Part shown: positions 35,429 to 43,268 of the stretch, one piece after another
Position numbering within the stretch: position 1 is the stretch's first letter
Layout of the letters: each line of letters begins with the position of its first letter
Assembly (NCBI GenBank): GCA_964342355.1
Contig: CAYFFG010000005.1
Coordinates: 148,747 to 212,746, forward strand
Length of the DNA stretch: 64,000 nucleotides
Source: Hirschia sp964342355
Lineage (GTDB): Bacteria; Pseudomonadota; Alphaproteobacteria; Caulobacterales; Hyphomonadaceae
Direction: 5' to 3'
The notes under the pieces: model-generated
Database searches by the model: none
Told to the model about the DNA's origin: nothing
Seen by the model: the letters and a program-made list of their open reading frames with translations, nothing else
Translations under genes and position numbers: made by a program

Positions 35429-35659
35429 ATGCGGGCTTTGTCAGGTAGGCATCTGAAACAGAATTTACTGGTGATGGCCATAGTGGGAACTTTGCTCAAC
35501 CTGATTAATCAGGGAGATGCTTTTCTACTTGGCCAACCAATTGATTTTGCAAAGTTGTTGTTGACTTATTGCATGCCATTTAGCGTCGCGACGTTCGGCG
35601 TATGGTCGACTCTCTGTAAAGAGACGTCGGCCATGTCGCCAAGCCGTAGTAGGGACTAG
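35429..35659 (+). CDS. nrtS: NrtS-like small nitrate/nitrite transporter
   Basis: This 76-residue protein has two hydrophobic segments. The core (LLVMAIVGTLLNLINQGDAFL, then LLLTYCMPFSVATFGVW) matches the small NrtS family, in which LLNLINQGD and KLLLTY.P are characteristic. NrtS was defined as a nitrate/nitrite transport protein in cyanobacteria. A longer frame overlapping hmp begins at 35345, but ATG 35429, 22 bases after the hmp stop, starts nearer the conserved core. Directly downstream of hmp it would move the nitrate made by NO dioxygenation out of the cell. That role is inference. Recognition is from memory of the family pattern. Confidence 0.75.
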   Translation: MRALSGRHLKQNLLVMAIVGTLLNLINQGDAFLLGQPIDFAKLLLTYCMPFSVATFGVWSTLCKETSAMSPSRSRD

Positions 35660-35792
35660 GAAGCACAAGTAGGACCAAAAGGAAAAGTGTTGAAGAAACC
35701 CGTTTATCAATTACGACGGACTTCTTCACTCTGAACGTTTAAACTCGGATATGCATTTCTAGTTCCAACTGTTCTGACGGCTACGCACCAAC

Positions 35793-38522
35793 ATGAAGAC
35801 GAAATATTCGCCGATCCTTGCTGGCTGTATCAGCATGCTGTTCTTACCTGTGGCTTATGCCGAGCCAGAATCAGACTTAGCAATTGAGGGCGCGTCTGAA
35901 AGAGACGAACAACGCAAACTCGATGCAATCGTCATCACTGGTGTGAAACCACGCGGTTCAGTCATTGGAGATATCCAGCCAGACATTGTATATGACCAAG
36001 AGGCGATTGAAGCTTTAGGCGCTACCACTATTGGCGAAATTCTTGAGGAATTGGCGCCACAAACGTCAAGTGGGCGCGGTCGCGGGTCTGGAGGCGGCGC
36101 TCCTGTCGTCCTAGTCAACGGCGTAAGGATTTCCAGTTTCCGTGAAATCCGTTCATTCCCTTCTGAGGCTGTTTCACGTGTCGACATTCTTCCGGAAGAA
36201 GTCGCGCTCAAATACGGATATAAAGCTGATCAGCGTGTCATCAATTTCGTCCTAGTTGAGAAATTCGACGGATATACGACGGAAGGCGAAGTTCAGTTTC
36301 CGACTGCAGGCGCCGGGAATATCTATGAGGTAGAAGGAGGATATCTTCGCATTCGTGACAAAGGCCGTTGGAATCTGAATGCGGAATATGAAGTCGAATC
36401 CTCGATTTTAGAGAGTGATCGCGATCTCACTGAAGGCGCAAGTGAATACAGTTTGGCGGGCAACATTGTTCCGGTGGATGGATTATCTGAAATTGATACC
36501 TCTTTAAGTGCGCTTGTGGGTGATTTAGTCAGCATTGCGGCTGTTCCAGGTAGTGCCGCTAATACATCACCTTCGTTGGAAAATTTTGTGCCTGGAGCTA
36601 ATGCGCCAAATTTCACAAGTCAGCAGCCTCACAAAACACTGCAAGGCGAAAATCGCTCGCTGAGTGTGACAGGCTCTTATAATCAGTTACTAAGAGAAGA
36701 TCTGCAGGGCACGTTCACAGTAGGGTTTGATTTAGAAGATGGCGAACGTCTCCTAGGCCTACCTGAACTAGACATTTTGATACCAGCGGAAAATGCGTTC
36801 TCGCCTTTTTCTGAAGATGTCACGTTATTGCGGTTGGTGGATGACTTCGGGCCGATAGTTCGCCAAACTGACAGCGCCAGCGGAACGCTGGGTTTGAGTC
36901 TAATTCATATGCGGGATGGATGGAATTGGACGTTCACTTCCAACCTAACTCACACTGAAAGTGACACCGAAACTGACGGATCTCTGATTACAGATAACTT
37001 GAACGCAGCGATCCAAGTGGGTGACAACGCAGTCAACCCATTTGGAGAGTTAGCCTCGTATCTTGTCCAGACGAAGGACTCGTCTGCTTCCAGCACCACA
37101 AATGGTGATGCAGAGCTTCTTGCAAATGGCGTTCTGCTAAATTTGCCCACCGGCGAAGTCGCAACTTCATTTTCAGCAGGTTTTGATTTTACCGATCGGC
37201 AATCATCGTCGGTGCGTGCTGGCATAGAAGAACGATCAGACCTCTCAAGAGAGATTTCCTCTGCCCAAGCCAACATAGATATCCCGCTCATTTCAGAAGA
37301 CATGAACATACCGTTCATCGACACATTCAGCGTCAACATGAATGCCGGAATAGAAGACTATAGCGATTTTGGTTTTTTGCAGTCTTTTGGCTATGGCTTC
37401 CAATGGGTGCCATTGGAGAAATTAGAATTTCAAGTCTCGTACACAAACGAGGAAGGCGCACCTACAATCAGCCAGCTTGGAGATCCCGTTATTTCAACAC
37501 CCAACCAAAGGGTATTTGATTATGTCACCGGCGAGACAGTTCTGGCCACGCGCGTTGATGGCGGTAATCCGAATCTGCTTGCGGACGAACGAAGCGTCTG
37601 GAGTGTCGGTGTCAAGTTTGATCCGTTTGAAGATGTCGACTTCACGCTCAACGGAGATTATGTGGAAAGCGAAATTGAAAGCCCTTCGGCTTCATTTCCC
37701 AATCCCACTGTGGAAATTGAGGCGGCCTTTCCTGAACGGTTTGTGCGTAATGGTGAAGGCGATCTGATTGCCTTTGATGATCGCCCTATCAATTTAGATA
37801 GCGAGTACCGGCGTGAATTCAGATGGGGGCTGATGTATTCACGTTCATTAGCAAAAGAAAGCGAAAACCCACGTACGCGCGCCACGCAGCAAGGACGAGC
37901 TCCTCGCTCACCGTCAGGCGAAGCTCGTAGGCAGCCAAACAACGGAGCTTCTGGCGCGCCGCCTGCTCGTGCAGCACGATCAGGAGAGCTTCCTCGGGGA
38001 GGAAGTCGCAGCGGCCCGCCAGGTCCTCCTCGTGGCGGTCGTATGTTCGTGTCGCTTAATCACGTCTGGCTGCTTGAGGATCGGCTCTTCATTAGCGATC
38101 AGTTTGCACCGCTAGATTTTCTGAATGGGTCAGCGACAGGATCACGTGGCGGGAAACCTGAGCATGAAATCAATCTGCGCACTGGAATGTTCAAAAATGG
38201 CGTTGGCGCGCGGATGGATGTTGATTGGCAAAGCGGAACTTATGTCGATACTGGCGGTGGTTCGAGTTTGGAGACGTTGGACTTTTCAGATTTGCTAACT
38301 GTTGAGCTCAGAGTTTTCTATAATTTCAGCGCAAGCCACAGCTGGTCGAAGAAAGCGCCTTTGTTAAAGAACTCTCGTATTGAAATTGAGCTAGAAAACA
38401 TCTTTGACGAGAAGCTGACTGTAACTGACGCGAGTGGCTTAACTCCCTTAAGTTATCAGCCGGACGAACTTGACCCGCTTGGGCGAACTATAAAAATCGA
38501 ATTTAGAAAACAGTTTAGATAG
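35793..38522 (+). CDS. TonB-dependent receptor with Gly/Arg/Pro-rich insertion
   Basis: This 909-residue outer-membrane receptor has a signal peptide (MKTKYSPILAGCISMLFLPVAYA), TonB box-like LDAIVITGVK and an atypical plug. ILEELAPQTSSGRGRGSGGGAPVVLVNGVRIS and VDILPEEVALKYGYKADQRVINFVL replace the usual VEVLRGP...YG segment. Between roughly residues 690 and 750 a low-complexity stretch rich in Arg, Pro, Gly and Ser interrupts the barrel, probably as a surface loop. The C-terminus IEFRKQFR ends in Arg rather than Phe, which is unusual for barrel insertion. No clear ribosome-binding site precedes ATG 35793. It is convergent with the acetate-type symporter. Its ligand is unknown. Confidence 0.9.
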   Translation: MKTKYSPILAGCISMLFLPVAYAEPESDLAIEGASERDEQRKLDAIVITGVKPRGSVIGDIQPDIVYDQEAIEALGATTIGEILEELAPQTSSGRGRGSGGGAPVVLVNGVRISSFREIRSFPSEAVSRVDILPEEVALKYGYKADQRVINFVLVEKFDGYTTEGEVQFPTAGAGNIYEVEGGYLRIRDKGRWNLNAEYEVESSILESDRDLTEGASEYSLAGNIVPVDGLSEIDTSLSALVGDLVSIAAVPGSAANTSPSLENFVPGANAPNFTSQQPHKTLQGENRSLSVTGSYNQLLREDLQGTFTVGFDLEDGERLLGLPELDILIPAENAFSPFSEDVTLLRLVDDFGPIVRQTDSASGTLGLSLIHMRDGWNWTFTSNLTHTESDTETDGSLITDNLNAAIQVGDNAVNPFGELASYLVQTKDSSASSTTNGDAELLANGVLLNLPTGEVATSFSAGFDFTDRQSSSVRAGIEERSDLSREISSAQANIDIPLISEDMNIPFIDTFSVNMNAGIEDYSDFGFLQSFGYGFQWVPLEKLEFQVSYTNEEGAPTISQLGDPVISTPNQRVFDYVTGETVLATRVDGGNPNLLADERSVWSVGVKFDPFEDVDFTLNGDYVESEIESPSASFPNPTVEIEAAFPERFVRNGEGDLIAFDDRPINLDSEYRREFRWGLMYSRSLAKESENPRTRATQQGRAPRSPSGEARRQPNNGASGAPPARAARSGELPRGGSRSGPPGPPRGGRMFVSLNHVWLLEDRLFISDQFAPLDFLNGSATGSRGGKPEHEINLRTGMFKNGVGARMDVDWQSGTYVDTGGGSSLETLDFSDLLTVELRVFYNFSASHSWSKKAPLLKNSRIEIELENIFDEKLTVTDASGLTPLSYQPDELDPLGRTIKIEFRKQFR

Positions 38523-38524
38523 CT

Positions 38525-38556
38525 TTTACCCGCAAAGATTGAGCCCTGCGGGTAAA
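38525..38556. terminator. Bidirectional hairpin between convergent genes
   Basis: TTTACCCGCA (38525-38534) and TGCGGGTAAA (38547-38556) form a perfect 10-bp stem with a 12-base loop. The stem ends in A/T-rich bases on both sides. It lies between the stop codons of the TonB receptor (38522) and the symporter (38587), so it can end transcripts from both directions. Confidence 0.75.
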
Positions 38557-38586
38557 TTAGATGAAAGTCTTTGCTCTCCCTAATAA

Positions 38587-40338
38587 CTAAAGGTGCGATT
38601 TGTTTTGTCCCGGGACGCGGATAGTCTGAACGAGGTCAAGAACCCGCTGGGGCGGAGCTGGTGCGAGCAAAGCGACCCCGACGCCTAATGCTGTTGAAAG
38701 AAACATAAACACAAATCCAATCCCTTCTGGCGAGACGCCGAATAGCCATTGTTCAGGTTGCCCTCCGCCGAACTTGAAGAAATAGATATAGACGAATGTT
38801 GTGATGAGTCCGGTCAACATGGATGCGACCGCGCCTTCCTTGTTCATCCGGGACCAGAAGATACCCAGTAAGATCACAGGGAAGAGTGAAGCGGCCGCAA
38901 GCCCAAAAGCGAAGGCGACGACTTGTGCCACAAATCCTAAATTTGATGCTTGCCAGCCAATTAGCCCCGCCATGAAAACCGCTCCAGCAGCCGATGCTCT
39001 AGCAACTCTCAGCTCGGTCGTATCGGACATGGATTTGAAGAAGGTTCTGCGTCCAAGATCATGGCTGATAGCCGATGATATCACCATCAGCAGGCCGGCG
39101 GCTGTCGATAGAGCGGCTGCAAGACCACCGGCAACAACTAACCCTATGACCCAGTCAGGCAAACGAGCGATCTGAGGATTAGCCAGAACGAATATATCGT
39201 TGTTTGGCTCTAACTCGTTTTCTATGCCGTCGGGAGAGTTAGGCCCTCGGTACTGCATGACGCCATCATTATTTTTGTCTTCAAATGGCAGATAGCCGCG
39301 CTGTTCCCAGTCTTTATACCATTCAGGCACCGGCTTGCCGCCAGCGGCGCGAATGGCTTCTGCTTCAACATTGTAGTCTGCGTCATCTGCAATGTATGTG
39401 GTTCCATCTACTTCATTGATGAAATTGAGGCGTGCAAATGCGCCAACAGCAGGTGCGGTCGTGTACAGTATAGCTATAAACACCAGAGCCCATCCGGCTG
39501 AATAGCGTGCGGCTCTGGCATTCTTCACTGTGAAGAATCGAATGATGACGTGTGGAAGTCCAGCTGTCCCGAACATCAACGCGCCAGTGATGGCAAATAC
39601 ATCGAACATGGATTTGTCTGTGCTGGTGTACTCAGCAAATCCCAGTTCGGTGAGTGTCATGTTTAGCTTGTCCAGCATGGACACATCCGTGTCGCGCACG
39701 TCAGAGATAAACCCGAGTTGGGGTGCTACATTGCCGGTGATGATGAATGAGATAAAAATGGCAGGCACCGTGTAGGCGAAGATCATCACACAGTATTGTA
39801 CTACCTGGGTGTAGGTAACGCCCTTCATGCCTCCCAATGTCGCGTAGAAAAAGACGACGATCATGCCAATAAGAATTCCGAATTCGAATGGCACGCCCAA
39901 AAATCCGGAGAAGGCGACGCCGACGCCCTTCATCTGTCCGGCGATATAGGTGAAGGACACAAAGAGCGCACATATTACTGCAACGACGCGCGCAAGCGTC
40001 GAGTAATACCGGTCCCCCACAAAATCGGGGACCGTAAACTTGCCAAACTCACGCAGATAAGGAGCAAGTAACAGAGCAAGCAAAACGTATCCGCCGGTCC
40101 AGCCCATTAAATAGACTGAGCCACCATAGCCCATAAAAGCGATGAGTCCCGCCATAGATAGAAAGGAAGCCGCAGACATCCAGTCTGCGGCTGTTGCCAT
40201 GCCATTGACTGTTGGGTGAACGTCATGGCCAGCGACGTAAAAATCATCTGTGCTGCTGGCGCGAGACCAGATGGCGATGCCGACATATGATGCGAAGCTC
40301 AAGCCAACAAAGAGAAAACTCCAGAATTGTTCACCCAT
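38587..40338 (-). CDS. Sodium:solute symporter large subunit (acetate-type, VC_2705-like)
   Basis: This 583-residue SSS-family permease is like ActP. Helix motifs DDFYVAGHDVHPTVNGMATAADWMSAASFL, GGMKGVTYTQVVQY and the AAGLLMVISSAISHDL sodium-site region are visible. A hydrophilic periplasmic loop (about residues 300-380) contains an EF-hand-like DKNNDGVMQY and many acidic residues, a feature of the VC_2705 subfamily. It is preceded two bases upstream by a DUF4212 small subunit, the standard pairing in this subfamily. ATG 40336-40338 has GAGGAC upstream. It probably imports acetate, lactate or other short monocarboxylates with Na+. Confidence 0.93.
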   Translation of the reverse strand: MGEQFWSFLFVGLSFASYVGIAIWSRASSTDDFYVAGHDVHPTVNGMATAADWMSAASFLSMAGLIAFMGYGGSVYLMGWTGGYVLLALLLAPYLREFGKFTVPDFVGDRYYSTLARVVAVICALFVSFTYIAGQMKGVGVAFSGFLGVPFEFGILIGMIVVFFYATLGGMKGVTYTQVVQYCVMIFAYTVPAIFISFIITGNVAPQLGFISDVRDTDVSMLDKLNMTLTELGFAEYTSTDKSMFDVFAITGALMFGTAGLPHVIIRFFTVKNARAARYSAGWALVFIAILYTTAPAVGAFARLNFINEVDGTTYIADDADYNVEAEAIRAAGGKPVPEWYKDWEQRGYLPFEDKNNDGVMQYRGPNSPDGIENELEPNNDIFVLANPQIARLPDWVIGLVVAGGLAAALSTAAGLLMVISSAISHDLGRRTFFKSMSDTTELRVARASAAGAVFMAGLIGWQASNLGFVAQVVAFAFGLAAASLFPVILLGIFWSRMNKEGAVASMLTGLITTFVYIYFFKFGGGQPEQWLFGVSPEGIGFVFMFLSTALGVGVALLAPAPPQRVLDLVQTIRVPGQNKSHL

Positions 40339-40340
40339 TT

Positions 40341-40622
40341 CTAGTCCTCAATCCCGTGCTTTCGTTCAAGGCGATTCATCACGAAACAGTAGATGAAAAT
40401 GAGCGCGACGAAGATGTAGATTGCTCCTTGTTGGGCGAACCAGAAACCGAGTGGTGCGCCCCCAATGTCGACTTTGTCCAGAATGTTGCGAAACAAAATA
40501 CCGGCGCCATAGGAAATCACGAACCACACCACGAGCAGTGCTCCTGTCAGTTTCAAGGTTGCTCGCCAGTACGCGGCTGCATCCTTGCCGGGGCGGCTGG
40601 GGATGGGATCTGACTCTAACAT
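40341..40622 (-). CDS. DUF4212 symporter small subunit
   Basis: This 93-residue protein has two transmembrane helices (LKLTGALLVVWFVISYGAGILF and GAIYIFVALIFIYCFVMN). The segment between them, LGFWFAQQGAIYIFV, is typical of DUF4212, the small partner of VC_2705-type sodium/solute symporters. ATG 40620-40622 has GGAGG eight bases upstream. An alternative TTG at 40637 overlaps that ribosome-binding site and is rejected. The stop codon is two bases from the start of the large subunit, so the pair is co-translated. Confidence 0.92.
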   Translation of the reverse strand: MLESDPIPSRPGKDAAAYWRATLKLTGALLVVWFVISYGAGILFRNILDKVDIGGAPLGFWFAQQGAIYIFVALIFIYCFVMNRLERKHGIED

Positions 40623-40698
40623 GTTGGCTTCCTCCAAGCTTTGAGCTTTTTTGAAGATTGCGATAGCGTTATGCGCGTAGTGTCAACATCTGCAGTCG

Positions 40699-42264
40699 TT
40701 ACTTGGATGTTTGAGGAGCGCGGATTTCGGGCTTCCATCCAAGAACGAATTCCGGATTGGAGTATTTTTCAATTAACGCCTTGTCTTCGGGGAGCTGCAG
40801 ATACCGCACTATCGGGTGGCGCTTGGCCATATCAATGGTTCGTCCGGAAGTGTCTTGAGTGTTGTATTCAGCGAAAAACACACCACGCCAGTCTAGCGTG
40901 CTTGGGTCTTCGACAGGACCCCAGCCGATTTCAGGTATTCCTTGAGTTTGAGAGTTGATCAGCACCATTTCCGCGTGTGGAAAGTTTGCATTTGTTGACG
41001 AGGGGCCATTGCGAGGTAGGCGCGCCAGAACCCCATTTGTCTTTTGCCCTTCCGGACTTTCTTCACTTATAGTCCACGGAAGTGGCTCATCAAGGTATAC
41101 GAATTTGCTGTCGACAAATATGTTGCCATGCTGGCCTTCAGGAGTTCGAGGCCAGACAAAGGGGCCTGCAGAACTGATCTCACATCTCAGGCAATACAGA
41201 GTGGCATAAGCAAGAATGGTGTCTCCGTCTCCTCGCAAAGAGCTATCAGCCATATAAATCGAACCGGCTGTTGTAAGGGCGTCTCCTGACCCATCAAGAG
41301 TCATGTGGTCCAGTACCACCTTGTCACCGCGTACAAGAAGCGCTTCAGCCTGACCGATAAAGTTGTTCTTGATGGTGAAATTGCTTAGTTGCACATCGCT
41401 TACATTATAGATTGAAAATGCCGGGCGGCGCGATGGTCCGCCGCGGGGCGGATTGAATGCCGAATTATTCGGATAGGACACGACGACGCCGTCTCGACTT
41501 TCGCCCCGAATGGTGAAATTTGACTTGTCCTTTACAAACACCAGCTCTTCGTAATTGCCATTTTTGACAAATATCTCAAATGGTCGTTCTGGGGCGGAAG
41601 GTGCAAAGTCCAGCGCGCCTTGGACTGTTGAAAAATCTTCTGAACCGTCTGCGGCAACGATTACGCGGTGAGTATCGCTGGCGGGAGCATTTGGCTTGGT
41701 TGTGAAGGTCCAGCCATCATCTTTTGAAATGCCCTCAAAGCTAGTCCCTTCAGCTGACAGCGTGCCATTTGAGAGAGTAATTTGATATGTGCGCCCGTAT
41801 TCTAGTTTATTATTATGCAGGTAGAGCGTGGCGGTGTTCTCGTGAACGATAATTGGGTGGAAATGGAAATCTTCTCCACCAATGTGGTTTACCTGGTAGT
41901 CAGACATTTGACTGTTGCGCCCCAGCGCAAAGATCTTCGCCTGATTAGTGTTTGGCGGAAAACGTCCACTGGGGAGTGGAGATGCGGGGATTGAAAGATC
42001 TATCTTATCAACAAGCGCTCCCGTTTTGACATCGTAAACACGAATAAAACCGGTTTTTCCGACTATTGGTGTGTCGGAGAAGGTGAGGGTCAAGGGCGTA
42101 TCAATGTTAACATTGGTGTCGCCGCTGGCGGGGTATACGATAATCTTTTCAGCAGGGGGGGCTTCATCGGATTGAGGCGCACATCCACCCAAGATGGCTA
42201 GTGTTAAAAAGGTTGCGATGACCTTCGACATTGTCTGCGCGGAACGGCTTGGCAGATGCATCAT
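40699..42264 (-). CDS. Pectinesterase-like (CE8) lipoprotein with N-terminal Ig-like domain
   Basis: This lipoprotein of about 521 residues (lipobox LGGC) has an N-terminal bacterial Ig-like domain (residues 40-190, ending DDGWTFTTKP) and a C-terminal right-handed beta-helix of the pectinesterase type. IVAADGSEDFSTVQGALDFAP and FEIFVKNGNYEELVFV are the family's opening strands. DGSGDAL, GDGDTILAYATLYCLRC and DWRGVFFAEYNTQD lie where active-site Asp and Arg residues are expected. ATG ATG at 42264/42261 follows AGAGGA. An upstream GTG at 42297 is less likely. It would act on methylated or acylated uronic-acid polymers at the cell surface. The substrate is inferred, since the canonical QD.L motif is not clearly matched. 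Confidence 0.85.
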   Translation of the reverse strand: MMHLPSRSAQTMSKVIATFLTLAILGGCAPQSDEAPPAEKIIVYPASGDTNVNIDTPLTLTFSDTPIVGKTGFIRVYDVKTGALVDKIDLSIPASPLPSGRFPPNTNQAKIFALGRNSQMSDYQVNHIGGEDFHFHPIIVHENTATLYLHNNKLEYGRTYQITLSNGTLSAEGTSFEGISKDDGWTFTTKPNAPASDTHRVIVAADGSEDFSTVQGALDFAPSAPERPFEIFVKNGNYEELVFVKDKSNFTIRGESRDGVVVSYPNNSAFNPPRGGPSRRPAFSIYNVSDVQLSNFTIKNNFIGQAEALLVRGDKVVLDHMTLDGSGDALTTAGSIYMADSSLRGDGDTILAYATLYCLRCEISSAGPFVWPRTPEGQHGNIFVDSKFVYLDEPLPWTISEESPEGQKTNGVLARLPRNGPSSTNANFPHAEMVLINSQTQGIPEIGWGPVEDPSTLDWRGVFFAEYNTQDTSGRTIDMAKRHPIVRYLQLPEDKALIEKYSNPEFVLGWKPEIRAPQTSK

Positions 42265-42274
42265 GTTTCCTCTT

Positions 42275-42299
42275 GAGTGAGTCAGTAAATAACTCACTC
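42275..42299. promoter_or_regulatory. Inverted repeat, possible operator of the pectinesterase gene
   Basis: GAGTGAGT (42275-42282) and ACTCACTC (42292-42299) form perfect 8-bp arms with a nine-base spacer, just upstream of the chosen start of the minus-strand gene. It could be an operator or a 5' UTR hairpin. There is no further evidence. Confidence 0.4.
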
Positions 42300-42516
42300 A
42301 CTATTATCGTGTTTTTTGTTCTTGTTTTGAGGTGTGCCGTCGGCGCCATTCTTGACACGGACCATATCCTCCCCGCGCCACAACAGGAAACCGGTGTCAA
42401 TTTCGTCAAGTTGGTGACTTAAGATATTCCAATCTAACTAATTTGCTTGGGTTTGAATTTTTGGTTTGCGATGTTTTCAATGGTCAAACGGTTGTTGATT
42501 GACTCACCTTGAAAAA

Positions 42517-42531
42517 GAACATAACAAGAAC
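42517..42531 (+). promoter_or_regulatory. LexA (SOS) box of the imuA-imuB-dnaE2 operon
   Basis: GAACATAACAAGAAC is an exact match to the alphaproteobacterial LexA operator GAAC-N7-GAAC. It lies three bases before the first possible imuA ATG, with a TTGATT -35-like element about 20 bases upstream. LexA bound here would block the promoter until DNA damage. Confidence 0.88.
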
Positions 42532-42533
42532 AA

Positions 42534-43268
42534 ATGAATTGCTCTTTACTCATGTCCCAAGATTCTGTCCGGGTTTCATCGATATCTAATGCCGCATCAG
42601 CATGTGGCGCCTTTCCTTTTGGGCTGGCGGCGAAAGGGCTGCACGAACTTATTGAGGGGAGCTATGGAGATATGGCGGCTATAACGGGACTTGCAGCGGC
42701 ATTGGCGCCACATAAGGGGGCGATATTGTGGGTGGGGAGCGGTAAGGCCATGCATGAGCACGGATATCTGTCTGAGGTGGGCGCCCAGGTATTTGGTAAG
42801 CGCGCACAGCGATATCTGGCGGTAAGAACACGACAGGATAAGGATACGCTTTGGGTTGTGGATGAAAGTGTGCGTTCACGCGCGGTAGCGTGTGTCATTG
42901 CTGAAGTTGAAAGCGCGGATTTTACGGCGACCCGTCGTTTGAAGTTGGCAGCTGAGCAAAGTGGTGTGCCGGTTGTTCTCCTCATGCCGCATACGCGTGA
43001 AGGGGCGAGCGCCTGCGAGACACGCTGGCGCGTCAGCAGTCTGTCTTCTGCTTCTAACCCTTATGATTACCGTGGAGTGGGGAAGTCACGTTGGCGCATG
43101 AAGTTGGAGCGCAGTCGGGCGGCGCCACATCGCGTTGGTGAGGTTTTCGACCTGGAATATGACGATGAGACGCTATCTATACGTTTGGTTTCCGGATTGG
43201 TCTGTGGAGCGATTGAGACGGTCGCGTCGGCCTATGGACCATCTGGCGACATCAGACGCACAGGATGA
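42534..43268 (+). CDS. imuA: ImuA, SOS mutagenesis protein
   Basis: This protein of up to 244 residues is the RecA-like first member of the imuA-imuB-dnaE2 cassette. It helps recruit the mutasome but has no polymerase activity. The segments GAFPFGLAAKGLHELIEG, GAILWVGSGK and TRRLKLAAEQSGVPVVLLMP are characteristic. The SOS box ends three bases before ATG 42534. Translation therefore either starts from a nearly leaderless transcript or uses the in-frame ATG at 42552, which gives 238 residues. The 3' end overlaps imuB by 104 bases. Recognition is strong because of sequence together with the cassette. Confidence 0.9.
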   Translation: MNCSLLMSQDSVRVSSISNAASACGAFPFGLAAKGLHELIEGSYGDMAAITGLAAALAPHKGAILWVGSGKAMHEHGYLSEVGAQVFGKRAQRYLAVRTRQDKDTLWVVDESVRSRAVACVIAEVESADFTATRRLKLAAEQSGVPVVLLMPHTREGASACETRWRVSSLSSASNPYDYRGVGKSRWRMKLERSRAAPHRVGEVFDLEYDDETLSIRLVSGLVCGAIETVASAYGPSGDIRRTG

